DNA of 24,884 bases from JBBAFS01 sp041655255 (GCA_041655255.1 JBBAFS010000021.1:1-24884), one strand, 5' to 3'. Positions 9,241-16,573 are shown, counted from the first letter of the stretch. Numbers and translations are program-made. Notes: generated by a model from the letters alone, not told the origin.

Positions 9241-10074
9241 ATGGATACACAATTACGTACAAACACCATTACCCTCCCTCAGGCAATAATCTACTTCACC
9301 GTCATTCAAGCTATGTGGATGATTTTAGGTTCACGTATAACAGCTGAATTATTCTCTTTAGTAAAACACCCTTCTCTTATAACTACATATCTCATGTTGC
9401 ATGTTAACTTTGTCTTTTTACTTCTGATTTTAGTGTTGTTTATCTACCACATTCATAGATCTTCCATTACATCGTACGTTACTGATGCAGTTACTTTTAG
9501 GTATAAGTTGATGTTCATCTCAATGGGAGTGTGGATAACAGTCACAACACTTGTGGTGTTTGTGTTATTTCTTATTGATCCTAACGTAATAACACTTCAT
9601 AAAAGTTCACACCAATACTCATTTATCTTCACACTCATTATTCTTATTCTTACCCCTCTTCAAGCAATAGCTGAAGAACTTCTTTTTAGAACAACGCTGT
9701 GGAGATTACTTCAAAGCCATATTAAAAAAGGATATCTCCTTTGTTGTATCTCAGCAGTGTTATTTGCTGTAGCGCATCTTTCTAACTTTGAGGTACAACA
9801 CAACAAAGGAGTAACACTACTGTATTACTCCTTTGTTGGTTTTCTCTTTATGTATCTCACAATCCAAAGTAGAGGTAGTGAAATAGCTTTTGGCTTTCAC
9901 ATAGCTAACAACCTTCTTGTTGCCTTGGTCTTCACCTACCCTAACTCATCTCTCCAAGCTCAAGCTATCTTCATACTCAATAAAGCATACCCACTTTTAG
10001 ATATCCTCATTCTTATAACAGCAAGCTATATTCTGAATCGTATCAATACACTATTCTCAAGTAAAAAAGGATAA
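9241..10074 (+). CDS. CPBP-family (CAAX/Abi) intramembrane glutamic protease
   Basis: The 277-residue, very hydrophobic protein has about eight membrane segments. It has the family's catalytic signature: E145-E146-x3-R150 (AEELLFR), H179 (AHLSNF) and H220-x3-N224 (FHIANN). These residues form the intramembrane active site of Rce1-like proteases. In bacteria such proteins have been linked to bacteriocin immunity, signalling and processing of prenylated or membrane peptides; nothing nearby points to a substrate. The gene is transcribed divergently from addB with only 39 bp between starts. There is no convincing Shine-Dalgarno sequence, and a TATACT box ends 7 bases before the ATG, so the mRNA may be leaderless. 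Family membership is secure; function is unknown. Confidence 0.85.
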   Translation: MDTQLRTNTITLPQAIIYFTVIQAMWMILGSRITAELFSLVKHPSLITTYLMLHVNFVFLLLILVLFIYHIHRSSITSYVTDAVTFRYKLMFISMGVWITVTTLVVFVLFLIDPNVITLHKSSHQYSFIFTLIILILTPLQAIAEELLFRTTLWRLLQSHIKKGYLLCCISAVLFAVAHLSNFEVQHNKGVTLLYYSFVGFLFMYLTIQSRGSEIAFGFHIANNLLVALVFTYPNSSLQAQAIFILNKAYPLLDILILITASYILNRINTLFSSKKG

Positions 10075-10106
10075 AGCTAAGCCCTTCACGAAATTAAGAA
10101 TCAATC

Positions 10107-10136
10107 TTGAAGGCACTTTATATTCACCTCTATACT
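10107..10136 (+). promoter_or_regulatory. Candidate promoter of the interrupted lipoprotein gene
   Basis: TTGAAG (10107-10112) and TATACT (10131-10136) are separated by 18 bp. The predicted start near 10143 leaves a leader of about 50 bases before the ATG at 10194. This is one of the better sigma-70-type matches in the window. Confidence 0.5.
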
Positions 10137-10193
10137 GATAAGTGGCAAATTTTTACAGCACATGATGAAATTAACATATGTTAGGATTGGACA

Positions 10194-10526
10194 ATGAAAA
10201 GAACATATATTCTCTCTTTTTTAATAATAACTATGTTAATAGTAACAGTTATCAGTTGCTCAGACATGATCCCTTGGCTAGAGAGACATGCTATTACTGA
10301 AGAGATGAAAGAAGTCTACTTTGGAGAAATTATAGGGACGGGTAAGATTAAAGACGGAGAACTTGTTTCAATAATAATTGCTGGAAGAGAACTTATTGTT
10401 GACTCAAGCAAATCTAAGCCTGAAGAAGGAGTCTACTATGTCTCAGTGGATGATAAAGAAGCTAAAGTCGTAACAAATACTGCTGGAGATTCTACAATCA
10501 CTGTTATCCCATCAGGTAATACCTGA
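10194..10526 (+). CDS. Putative lipoprotein, N-terminal part of an interrupted reading frame
   Basis: The 110-residue product begins with a lipoprotein signal peptide: K-R, a hydrophobic stretch, then a V-I-S-C lipobox with the cysteine at about residue 22. It should therefore be exported and lipid-anchored. After the lipobox there are roughly 90 residues of unrecognised, mostly beta-type sequence. The frame stops at TGA 10524-10526, but the same frame stays open for another 614 codons to 12368, with no ATG, GTG or TTG for the first 183 of them. I therefore read this as the front of one long gene broken by a nonsense codon, and not as a separate small gene. An independent short lipoprotein remains possible. 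Confidence 0.6.
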   Translation: MKRTYILSFLIITMLIVTVISCSDMIPWLERHAITEEMKEVYFGEIIGTGKIKDGELVSIIIAGRELIVDSSKSKPEEGVYYVSVDDKEAKVVTNTAGDSTITVIPSGNT

Positions 10527-10531
10527 TTACC
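10513..10531. repeat. Nested inverted repeats spanning the in-frame TGA
   Basis: Two overlapping dyads meet at the stop codon: CAGGT-AAT-ACCTG (10513-10525) and GGTAAT-ACCTG-ATTACC (10515-10531). Both are perfect, and the TGA (10524-10526) lies within the loop/right arm. Such a quasi-palindrome could be a mutation-prone site. It is small enough that chance cannot be excluded. Confidence 0.5.
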
Positions 10532-11075
10532 AATTGAATACTCTAAAGGCTCTAGTGACACCGACGTTATCTTCCTTGAAGTAAAAGAGAGAGGCGGAAA
10601 GAAAACAGTAGTAGAACTTCCTGAAGCTTCTAATAAACCTGGTCAAAAAGTAAAAACGTGGAAAAGCGGAGATCAAGAAATCACTGTTGGTTCTCCCATT
10701 ACTGCAGGAACAAAACTTGAACCTGAATGGGAGTACATTACTGATATAACTATAGTTTCTAGCTCTGAAAGTGGTGTTGATGACAAACAGGGAACAATCG
10801 AACTTGATGAAGATGGAGAACCTTCCTCAATTGAATTTCAGGTTGAAATCACTGATGGTGAGGGAGGTGATGATAGTCCTATCTCCTTAAAAGCAACAAT
10901 TAATAAGGACGAAAAGCCAAAAGAAATAGAAATAGTTACTGATGGTGAAAAGAAGTCATATCTCTACTATGAGATAGATAGATTTCAGGATAAAGATGAA
11001 GATATTTTTAAGGATATCAAGGATTATGACATTGAGTATGCCATTCGTGTTGATGATGAAGGTAATGCCCAACTA
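10527..11075 (+). other. Open in-frame stretch without a start codon, middle of the interrupted lipoprotein gene
   Basis: These 183 codons are in the frame of the upstream lipoprotein fragment and contain no stop and no ATG, GTG or TTG. The translation reads L-P-I-E-Y-S-K-G-S-S-D-T-D-V-I-F onward, and is acidic and rich in beta-type sequence (for example W-E-Y-I-T-D-I-T-I-V and I-E-F-Q-V-E-I-T-D-G-E-G-G). It has no cysteine. It looks like the normal continuation of the extracytoplasmic protein and explains the apparent 549-base gap between called ORFs. Confidence 0.6.
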
Positions 11076-12368
11076 GTGCAGAAAATTGATGGAGAAGACC
11101 ATCCAATTCTAAACCCTAAGATTGTTTCGTTTAATGCAAAACTAGCAAGTGGGTCACAATTCCCATTAAATTCTAAAATAAGGGTAAATGATATTGAAGA
11201 TAATAAAGCAATTAGCCTTAAATCGAATAAAGGAAGCATAATTGGATCTTTCTTTGCAGGGTCACAGTTTAGCGTTAGTGCAACTCCTGACAATAGTGTA
11301 TCAGGGGACAGGTTCATCATGTGGAATATCAACCAGGGCGGATTTAAAGATTTTAGAAATCCAGAAACTGACGTTACTATTGGTGATAGAGATACAACTC
11401 TTGAAGTATTGTTTCATAATTTTTTTGAGTTTGAACTTGGACTTGAAGATTCTAAGAGCTGGGTTAAAAATACACTCTACGCTTTTAAATCGAAAAGTGC
11501 TGGAAAAAACACCATTCATCATCTAGAACTTAGAGATAACAATCTACAATCCTTTGACTTCAGTTATCATCCATCATCATTTCCTGATAGCTTTTATGTA
11601 TATGTTGACGGTACTAATGTCTTTTCAGCTGAAAAATCTACTACCAGCACTAGCTCTACATACGGCAACGGTGGTAAAGGAACAGACAAAAATGTAGTTA
11701 ATCTCACAAGTTGGGGATCTATAGGAAGTTTAGATTATGACAATCCTCCAAAGTTGGAAATAAGCTTCGATAATAATACTGACAAGAAAATAGATATTAT
11801 AGGAACATTTACTTATGAAAGTAATAGCACGGAGGAATCTAAAACTGTAGAAGCTAATACTACAGCCACTGAAAATTTCATTTTAGAAAATACTCATAAC
11901 ATACAGGAAGAGAATATCAAATTTAGTTTGAAAATAGAGGAAGATGAAGAAAATGAAACTCTTCTAGAGGAGTCTTTTACCTTTGAATTTGTAGATGAAA
12001 TTCCCGAAGGCAATAACGAAGGTGATGATTTCTATTGGAATAAAGATTACCAATGGAAATACAATTTAACACTAAATGAAGAAGATGGCGTGAACAGCTT
12101 AATTCTTGATGAGACAGAAAAACTATCTAGTGAAATTACATATATTGAAAACCCTCCAAAAAGCCCAATTGCATATGTTCTTGAGGGCGGTGAATTAGTT
12201 AAGGCTGACGATGGATATCAGGCAAATAGTGGCTCTGCCCTTTGGGATGGGGGCTGGAAATACGAGGGCATAATGTTGGAAGAAACTTCCCAATGGATTA
12301 CAGTCGTTATTAACGGCGATCCTGACAGGAGTGGAACTGTATGGCAATATGGAATTGAATTTCAATAG
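11076..12368 (+). pseudogene. C-terminal part of the interrupted lipoprotein; contains an InlB B-repeat-like segment
   Basis: The first possible start after the TGA is a GTG at 11076, which has no ribosome site and falls mid-sequence (Q-L-V-Q-K-I-D-G), so the 430-residue ORF is better read as the distal part of the 10194-12368 gene. It is acidic and cysteine-free, with Asn/Ser/Thr-rich stretches. A segment around residues 58-110 (AGSQFSVSATPD, then F-I-M-W-N-I-N-Q-G-G, then T-L-E-V-L-F) resembles the divergent InlB B-repeat domain found in cell-surface proteins. Codon and base use is visibly more AT-rich than in flanking metabolic genes, consistent with an accessory or fast-evolving surface protein. 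No function can be given. It may be expressed if the TGA is read through or differs between cells. Confidence 0.5.
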
Positions 12369-12411
12369 ATAACTCATTTTAACATCCCCAGTTTTCCTTT
12401 AATTATTCCTT

Positions 12412-12445
12412 CACCTAATCCTATCGACTATGATGGGGTTAGGTG
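12412..12445. terminator. Hairpin between the lipoprotein gene and the FKBP gene
   Basis: CACCTAA (12412-12418) pairs with TTAGGTG (12439-12445), and pairing continues inward with T-G and two C-G pairs. No U-run follows, so it is either a weak terminator for the upstream gene or a structure associated with the overlapping FKBP promoter that starts at 12446. Confidence 0.35.
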
Positions 12446-12474
12446 TTGACTATCATACGCTCTAGGGTGATAGT
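12446..12474 (+). promoter_or_regulatory. Promoter of the FKBP lipoprotein gene
   Basis: TTGACT (12446-12451), a 17-bp spacer and GATAGT (12469-12474). The expected start near 12481 leaves a leader of about 29 bases containing the AAGGAG ribosome site at 12496-12501. Confidence 0.6.
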
Positions 12475-12509
12475 AACGAGATGTATTTGTTTATCAAGGA
12501 GTGTTATTG

Positions 12510-13535
12510 ATGAAAAAGATTTTATTTGTAGCAGGGATTATAGTTGCTTCCATCTTCATAATCTCCTGTGCAGGGACAAAGACAGATGATGTGGTAAGTA
12601 GTGATGCATTTGTTTCCACTACAGGGGATTTTTCAACTGAGGTTATTAGTAGGGTTCCTTCCTTTAATCCTACTGATGATGATTTAGAATATACATTTAG
12701 TTATGTGTATGGCTATTTATTAACTCAGAATATTTTAAGTGAAGAGCTTGATTTAGAAGTAGAGCCTTTTATTCGAGGATCTGCCGACTTTTATGATTTT
12801 GTTGAACCTTTGTTAGATTCAGATGATATCAACGAGATGTTTGGCTATTACCAAGACTATCTTGATGGCGAAGTTGCTAAAGAGGATTTAGACTCTTTAA
12901 GCGGAGAAGTTGTTGGTCCTCTTTCTTCCTTTATTGATAAATTTAGTTATGGGTATGGCTATATCATCCAATACAACCTTCAAGTGCAAGGTTTGTTTGT
13001 TGATCTTAGCGGCTTTAATGCTGGTGTAAGTGATGCCTTTAGTAACATCCCTCTTACATTTAGCGACGAAGAGATTGATGAACTCTTTATGGCGTACCAA
13101 CAAATGCTAGAATCTGAGTATCATGAGATGTTTGCCCAAATAGCAGAAGAAAACTTAGTAGAAGCTGAAGAGTTCTTAGCTACTAATAGTGAAAAAGAGG
13201 GTGTTATCACCACCTCCAGTGGTCTTCAATACATAGTGGAACGAGAAGGCGATGGCGCTTCTCCCACTTCCAGTAGTGATGTTGAAGTCGATTATATGAT
13301 TACCTTCTTAGATGGCACCACAGGAGATAACTCTTATGCTAGGGGAGAACCTGCAGTATTTAACTTAGAGAGTCTCATCAGTGGCTTTAGTGAAGGTGTT
13401 CAGTTGATGAAAGAGGGTTCTCATTACCGCTTCTTCTTACACCCCGCTCTTGCCTATGGTGAAATGGGATTTGACTTTATTGAACCTAACAGTCTTCTTA
13501 TCTTTGACATTGAGTTACACAAAGTACTCGATTAA
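12510..13535 (+). CDS. FKBP-type peptidyl-prolyl cis-trans isomerase lipoprotein
   Basis: I start this at ATG 12510, 8 bases after AAGGAG, and not at the upstream GTG 12501, which lies inside that ribosome site. The 341-residue product has a signal peptide ending in I-I-S-C, so it is exported and lipid-anchored. The C-terminal ~110 residues are an FKBP domain: G-L-Q-Y, V-D-Y-M-I-T-F-L-D-G-T, F-N-L-E-S-L-I-S-G-F-S-E-G-V-Q-L-M, then A-Y-G-E-M-G and L-L-I-F-D-I-E-L. The N-terminal half contains two tandem copies of the FkpA/Mip-like helical element (Y-x-Y-G-Y near residue 62 and Y-G-Y-G-Y near 145). It should catalyse proline isomerisation and act as a chaperone for exported proteins. The gene is a single unit with its own promoter and terminator. 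Confidence 0.87.
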   Translation: MKKILFVAGIIVASIFIISCAGTKTDDVVSSDAFVSTTGDFSTEVISRVPSFNPTDDDLEYTFSYVYGYLLTQNILSEELDLEVEPFIRGSADFYDFVEPLLDSDDINEMFGYYQDYLDGEVAKEDLDSLSGEVVGPLSSFIDKFSYGYGYIIQYNLQVQGLFVDLSGFNAGVSDAFSNIPLTFSDEEIDELFMAYQQMLESEYHEMFAQIAEENLVEAEEFLATNSEKEGVITTSSGLQYIVEREGDGASPTSSSDVEVDYMITFLDGTTGDNSYARGEPAVFNLESLISGFSEGVQLMKEGSHYRFFLHPALAYGEMGFDFIEPNSLLIFDIELHKVLD

Positions 13536-13556
13536 AGAAGAACTTTTGTTTGAATG

Positions 13557-13586
13557 AACGACCGCTAAGTGCGGTCGTTGTTTTTT
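13557..13586 (+). terminator. Rho-independent terminator of the FKBP gene
   Basis: A perfect 9-bp stem, AACGACCGC / GCGGTCGTT, closes a 5-base loop (TAAGT) and is followed by G and six T (13581-13586). It lies 22 bases after the stop codon. Confidence 0.93.
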
Positions 13587-13600
13587 ATCCACCTGTTCTA

Positions 13601-13630
13601 TTGACAGCTCTTTGGTTTCTCATAAATACT
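13601..13630 (+). promoter_or_regulatory. Promoter of cysK
   Basis: A consensus TTGACA (13601-13606) is followed by AATACT at 13625-13630 (18-bp spacing) or TAAATA at 13623 (16 bp). The leader of about 25 bases has a T8 run (13645-13652) directly before the GAGGT ribosome site (13653-13657). No riboswitch or T-box structure is visible. Confidence 0.65.
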
Positions 13631-13661
13631 CAACACACATCCAATTTTTTTTGAGGTACTT

Positions 13662-14591
13662 ATGAATATATATAATAATATTAGTGAGCTCATTGGCTCT
13701 ACACCAATAGTACGTGTATCGAGATTCGCTTCTTTTCATAATATTGAAGCTACGATACTTGTGAAACTAGAATCACTGAATCCCGCAGGGAGTGTGAAAG
13801 ACCGAATTGCTAAAGCAATGGTTGAACAAGCTGAGAAAGAGGGCCTTCTTACAAAAGGATCCACTATCATAGAACCAACAAGTGGTAACACCGGCATTGG
13901 CTTAGCACTTATGGCTGCAAGTCGTGGTTATTCCATTATCTTAACAATGCCAGAAACTATGAGCGTTGAGAGACAAAACCTTCTTCGTGCATATGGTGCT
14001 GAAGTTGTCCTTACTCCTGGAAGCGAGGGAATGAGAGGATCAATAAACAAAGCACAACAGTTAGCTCAAAGTATTGAAAACTCTTTTATTCCAAGTCAGT
14101 TTACTAACTTTAAAAATCCTCAAGAACATTATAAAACAACAGGAAAAGAAATTTGGGAACAAACTGGTGGTAAAGTAGATCTCTTTGTCAGTGGTATTGG
14201 TACTGGTGGAACCATTAGCGGTGCGGGACAATACCTCAAAGAGAAAAATAGTAAGATCAAAGTTATTGGAGTAGAACCTACTGGTAGTGCCCTTTTAAGC
14301 ACTGGTAAAACTGGTTCACACGGTATTCAAGGTATTGGTGCTGGTTTTATCCCAGATACACTAAATCAAGAAATCTACGATGAGATTATTGCTATTGAAA
14401 ATGAAGAGGCGTACGAAGAAGCTCGTACTATCTTACGAACCGAAGGGATCTTTGTAGGTATCTCTAGTGGAGCTGCTCTTTCAGCAGCTGTGAAAGTAGC
14501 ACGCTCTAAAGAACATGCTCATTCGACTATTGTCGTCATGCTCCCCGATAGCGGAGATCGCTATCTCTCCACTCCCCTCTTTCACTCATAA
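13662..14591 (+). CDS. cysK: Cysteine synthase (O-acetylserine sulfhydrylase)
   Basis: The 309-residue fold-type II PLP enzyme has the typical CysK length. The N-terminus has I-G-S-T-P-I-V-R. The PLP lysine is K46 in NPAGSVKDRIA. The substrate loop T-S-G-N-T-G and the phosphate-binding G-T-G-G-T-I-S-G are intact, and the C-terminus ends D-S-G-D-R-Y-L-S-T, as in CysK proteins. It makes cysteine and acetate from O-acetylserine and sulfide in the cytoplasm. It is a monocistronic unit with a strong promoter upstream and a long hairpin downstream; no cysE is adjacent. The downstream MalY/PatB lyase and rhodanese in this window also handle sulfur, but they are not linked in one operon. A CysM-type variant cannot be fully excluded. 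Confidence 0.93.
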   Translation: MNIYNNISELIGSTPIVRVSRFASFHNIEATILVKLESLNPAGSVKDRIAKAMVEQAEKEGLLTKGSTIIEPTSGNTGIGLALMAASRGYSIILTMPETMSVERQNLLRAYGAEVVLTPGSEGMRGSINKAQQLAQSIENSFIPSQFTNFKNPQEHYKTTGKEIWEQTGGKVDLFVSGIGTGGTISGAGQYLKEKNSKIKVIGVEPTGSALLSTGKTGSHGIQGIGAGFIPDTLNQEIYDEIIAIENEEAYEEARTILRTEGIFVGISSGAALSAAVKVARSKEHAHSTIVVMLPDSGDRYLSTPLFHS

Positions 14592-14595
14592 GAGT

Positions 14596-14637
14596 AAAAA
14601 TTATGGTCTTAGTGAATACTACACTAAGACCATAATT
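14596..14637. terminator. Bidirectional hairpin terminator between cysK and the FMN-binding lipoprotein gene
   Basis: A perfect 16-bp inverted repeat (AATTATGGTCTTAGTG at 14599-14614 and its complement at 14622-14637) flanks a 7-base loop. Read on the minus strand, the stem runs into a T-rich tract (complement of 14596-14600), which makes a good terminator for the lipoprotein gene. It lies between two convergent stops and probably serves cysK as well, with less U-tract. Confidence 0.85.
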
Positions 14638-14668
14638 CATTGTTTATGAATATTCTTGGTTCAATCTA

Positions 14669-15544
14669 TTATTGTGGACCTGCTGCTAAAGCTTGTTGTA
14701 ATAACTCAACAAATCCATCAACGCTAATAGTAGCACCGCTGATTTCATCAGTTGATCCATCTGCGTTAAGAGCAACATCGGTGTTTTGTGTCTTTACAAC
14801 ATAGAGTTCTGCTGCTTCGGCTTGCTCATACCAATCGGCAATAGCACCTCCAAATTTCATCATGTTGTAATTACCAGCTCTGTCGTAGCTCTTTTTATCT
14901 ACCCCCTCTTCGTTCACTGCATTCCAGTTCACTGAAGAGATAAAGCCATTGACGACTGTGACTGAGACATAATCTTTCCACCCTTCGTGGAAATCTGCTG
15001 CTGAAGCGTAGTAAGCTCCGTTTGCATACGAACCAGAACCAACAGGACCTTGAGCTAAAGCAACTTGAGCTAAGCGGAAGAACTCATCGACAGTAACGGT
15101 AACACCGCTAATTGAATCGACATGTCCCTCAGCATCTGAATAGACGACATCAAGTGGGTTTTGAGTCTCTACAAGATAAGCTTCAACACGCTCGGCTTGC
15201 TCATACCATTCGGCAATAGCTCCACCGAATTTCACCATGTTGTAATTACCACTTTTGTCGAGTGTTTTTTTGTCGGGACCGCCGTTAACATTAACACCGT
15301 TCCAATCTACATCGACAATCTTACCGTCAGTAACGGTGATAGTAACTGCATATTTCCACCCACTACTTTCGAACTCTTCACCAAGTGTGAAATAGACTCC
15401 ATCTTGGTAGACTTCGGGTTTTTCAATGGGTGTAACAGCTGCTGCTGCAGGTGTTTGTGTTACTTCTGCTTTCTTTGCACAGCCTGTAACTACAAGGGCT
15501 ACAGCGACAACCAATAAGACTAGAATGACTGAATACTTTTTCAT
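14669..15544 (-). CDS. Lipoprotein with two tandem FMN-binding (flavinylation) domains, PplA-like
   Basis: The 291-residue product has a signal peptide with V-T-G-C22 as lipobox and an Ala/Thr/Pro linker, then two homologous domains (about 46-162 and 173-287). Each has D/N-G-x-Y, a shared G-N-Y-N-M-x-K-F-G-G-A-I block (99-110 and 224-235) and a flavinylation-type motif: D-S-I-S-G-V-T149 and D-E-I-S-G-A-T272. The second fits the consensus at which ApbE joins FMN to threonine; the first has Val for Ala. In Listeria, PplA has two such domains and carries electrons outside the membrane. An ApbE gene and other EET-type genes follow nearby. AGGAG at 15552-15556 gives the ribosome site. Redox-carrier function is inferred. 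Confidence 0.85.
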   Translation of the reverse strand: MKKYSVILVLLVVAVALVVTGCAKKAEVTQTPAAAAVTPIEKPEVYQDGVYFTLGEEFESSGWKYAVTITVTDGKIVDVDWNGVNVNGGPDKKTLDKSGNYNMVKFGGAIAEWYEQAERVEAYLVETQNPLDVVYSDAEGHVDSISGVTVTVDEFFRLAQVALAQGPVGSGSYANGAYYASAADFHEGWKDYVSVTVVNGFISSVNWNAVNEEGVDKKSYDRAGNYNMMKFGGAIADWYEQAEAAELYVVKTQNTDVALNADGSTDEISGATISVDGFVELLQQALAAGPQ

Positions 15545-15591
15545 GACCTACTCCTGATATATCAATACGAAAAGTAGTATATTAGGTCATG
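15542..15591. repeat. 9-bp inverted repeat flanking the promoter of the FMN-binding lipoprotein gene
   Basis: CATGACCTA (15542-15550, including the start codon) is repeated inverted as TAGGTCATG (15583-15591), which lies in the -35/-10 spacer. The outer arm is upstream of the predicted transcription start, so the pair would act on DNA (operator or looping) and not as an mRNA hairpin. Whether any protein binds is unknown. Confidence 0.4.
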
Positions 15592-15605
15592 GGGGTTTTG
15601 TTCAA
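15576..15605 (-). promoter_or_regulatory. Promoter of the FMN-binding lipoprotein gene
   Basis: On the minus strand, TTGAAC (15605-15600) is followed after 18 bp by TATACT (15581-15576). The expected start near 15569 leaves a leader of about 25 bases with AGGAG seven bases before the ATG. Confidence 0.6.
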
Positions 15606-15664
15606 TACTTTTTCATAACTTTCTCGATAAATTCTTATTTATTTATCTTCATCTTTTTGCACTC

Positions 15665-15693
15665 TCGACAACAAAAAAAGAACCTGTTACGAT
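15665..15693 (+). promoter_or_regulatory. Promoter of the eetA-eetB-like operon, predicted leaderless
   Basis: TCGACA (15665-15670, five of six consensus bases), a 17-bp spacer and TACGAT (15688-15693) preceded by an extended -10 TG at 15685-15686. The ATG at 15700 lies 6 bases after the -10 box, so transcription should start at or next to the initiation codon. No Shine-Dalgarno sequence is present. Confidence 0.5.
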
Positions 15694-15699
15694 TCGCCC

Positions 15700-16071
15700 A
15701 TGAAGCAGATCAAAATCGGAGATGTGATTATTATCACCATTTCTGTTTTTATTATAGTGGCTTCTCTCCTACTTTTTAGAAGTGTGGGAGGAAAGCCTGT
15801 ATTACACGTAACATCGTCCTCCAATACATACGTCTTTGATGTGAGTGTTGATCGTATTGAACGTTTTAGTGGCCCTGTGGGGACAACAACAGTTGAGATC
15901 AAAGATCACAAAGTGCGAGTAGTCGATTCTGATTGCCGAGATAAAGTGTGTGTTGCTGCAGGTTGGATTGAAAAACCGGGTCAGTGGATTATCTGTTTAC
16001 CTAATGATGTATTTGTCCTCATTGAAGGCAAAGATGAGATGGAGGTCGATGTTGATGACACAGCCTTCTAA
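15700..16071 (+). CDS. NusG domain II-containing membrane-anchored protein, EetA-like
   Basis: The 123-residue protein has one N-terminal membrane segment (about 8-27), and the rest is a NusG domain II-like beta domain that would face outward. The family's conserved tail is clear: D-S-D-C79-x4-C84-x4-G-W-I, then W-I-I-C99-L-P-N. The same architecture is seen in EetA of the Listeria flavin-based electron transfer locus, where it sits next to a Gx transporter gene exactly as here. Its biochemical role is not settled in that system; the three cysteines may matter. Its stop overlaps the start region of the next gene by 17 bases. No ribosome site precedes the ATG, and the promoter placement suggests a leaderless message. 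Confidence 0.75.
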   Translation: MKQIKIGDVIIITISVFIIVASLLLFRSVGGKPVLHVTSSSNTYVFDVSVDRIERFSGPVGTTTVEIKDHKVRVVDSDCRDKVCVAAGWIEKPGQWIICLPNDVFVLIEGKDEMEVDVDDTAF

Positions 16072-16573
16072 GAGTGTTCGTATTGAGTTTGTTGCTCTTC
16101 TTGCAGCTTTTGCCCTTTTCTTATCGACAGTGGAGTATATGATACCTAAGCCCCTCCCTTTTATGAGATTAGGCTTAGCTAATTTGCCACTGATGATTGC
16201 CTTAGGAGTAGCTCGTAACAAAGAGTATGCTCTTTTGAGCATCTTAAAAGTATTGGGCCAAGCACTTGTTACAGGAACACTTTTTTCTTATATCGCTCTA
16301 TTTAGTGTGGTAGGAACCTTTGCTAGTGTGGCAGTGATGTTAGTGTTGTACCATGTTGGAAAAAAGCAGATAAGCTTAATCGGTATTGGAGTTGGAGGAG
16401 CAATGGCAAGTAACATTGCTCAACTTGTACTGAGTTACTACCTCTTATTTGGAGATGCAGCACTTCTTATTGCCACCCCATTTTTAGCAGTAGGATTAAT
16501 CAGTTCACTGATTTTAGGAATCTTTGCCCACCAGTTTGTCACTCAAAGTAGATGGTATCAGAGGTATCTATGA
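16055..16573 (+). CDS. Gx transporter family membrane protein, EetB-like
   Basis: The open frame begins earlier, but I place the start at ATG 16055, 8 bases after GGAGGT (16041-16046), giving 172 residues. It is an integral membrane protein with about five or six helices and the family signature P-x-M-R-L-G-L-A-N-L-P (about 35-45). This family is often annotated as heptaprenyl diphosphate synthase component I, a name that poorly fits a polytopic membrane protein; it resembles ECF S-components. In Listeria its relative EetB is encoded beside EetA in the EET locus. It overlaps the EetA-like gene by 17 bases and the next gene by ATGA, so the three form an operon. The substrate is unknown; a flavin or quinone precursor is speculation. 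Confidence 0.75.
   Translation: MTQPSKSVRIEFVALLAAFALFLSTVEYMIPKPLPFMRLGLANLPLMIALGVARNKEYALLSILKVLGQALVTGTLFSYIALFSVVGTFASVAVMLVLYHVGKKQISLIGIGVGGAMASNIAQLVLSYYLLFGDAALLIATPFLAVGLISSLILGIFAHQFVTQSRWYQRYL

Noticed and set aside
9241..10074. CPBP gene as part of an anti-phage or bacteriocin-immunity system
   Set aside because: The family name suggests it, but there is no toxin, bacteriocin precursor, nuclease or transporter partner next to it; addAB alone is a housekeeping repair system.
10245..10262. Second copy of the TATCAGTTG half-site found near 22431
   Set aside because: Single half-site inside a coding region with no partner arm; chance match.
10524..10526. Selenocysteine codon in the interrupted lipoprotein
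   Set aside because: No cysteine or redox-type context in the distal part of the protein and no clear SECIS hairpin directly downstream; nonsense mutation or readthrough explains it more simply. Kept as an alternative, not as a call.
13645..13652. T8 tract before the cysK ribosome site as a phase-variable spacer
   Set aside because: It lies after the promoter and before the Shine-Dalgarno sequence, so a length change would alter neither the -35/-10 spacing nor the frame.
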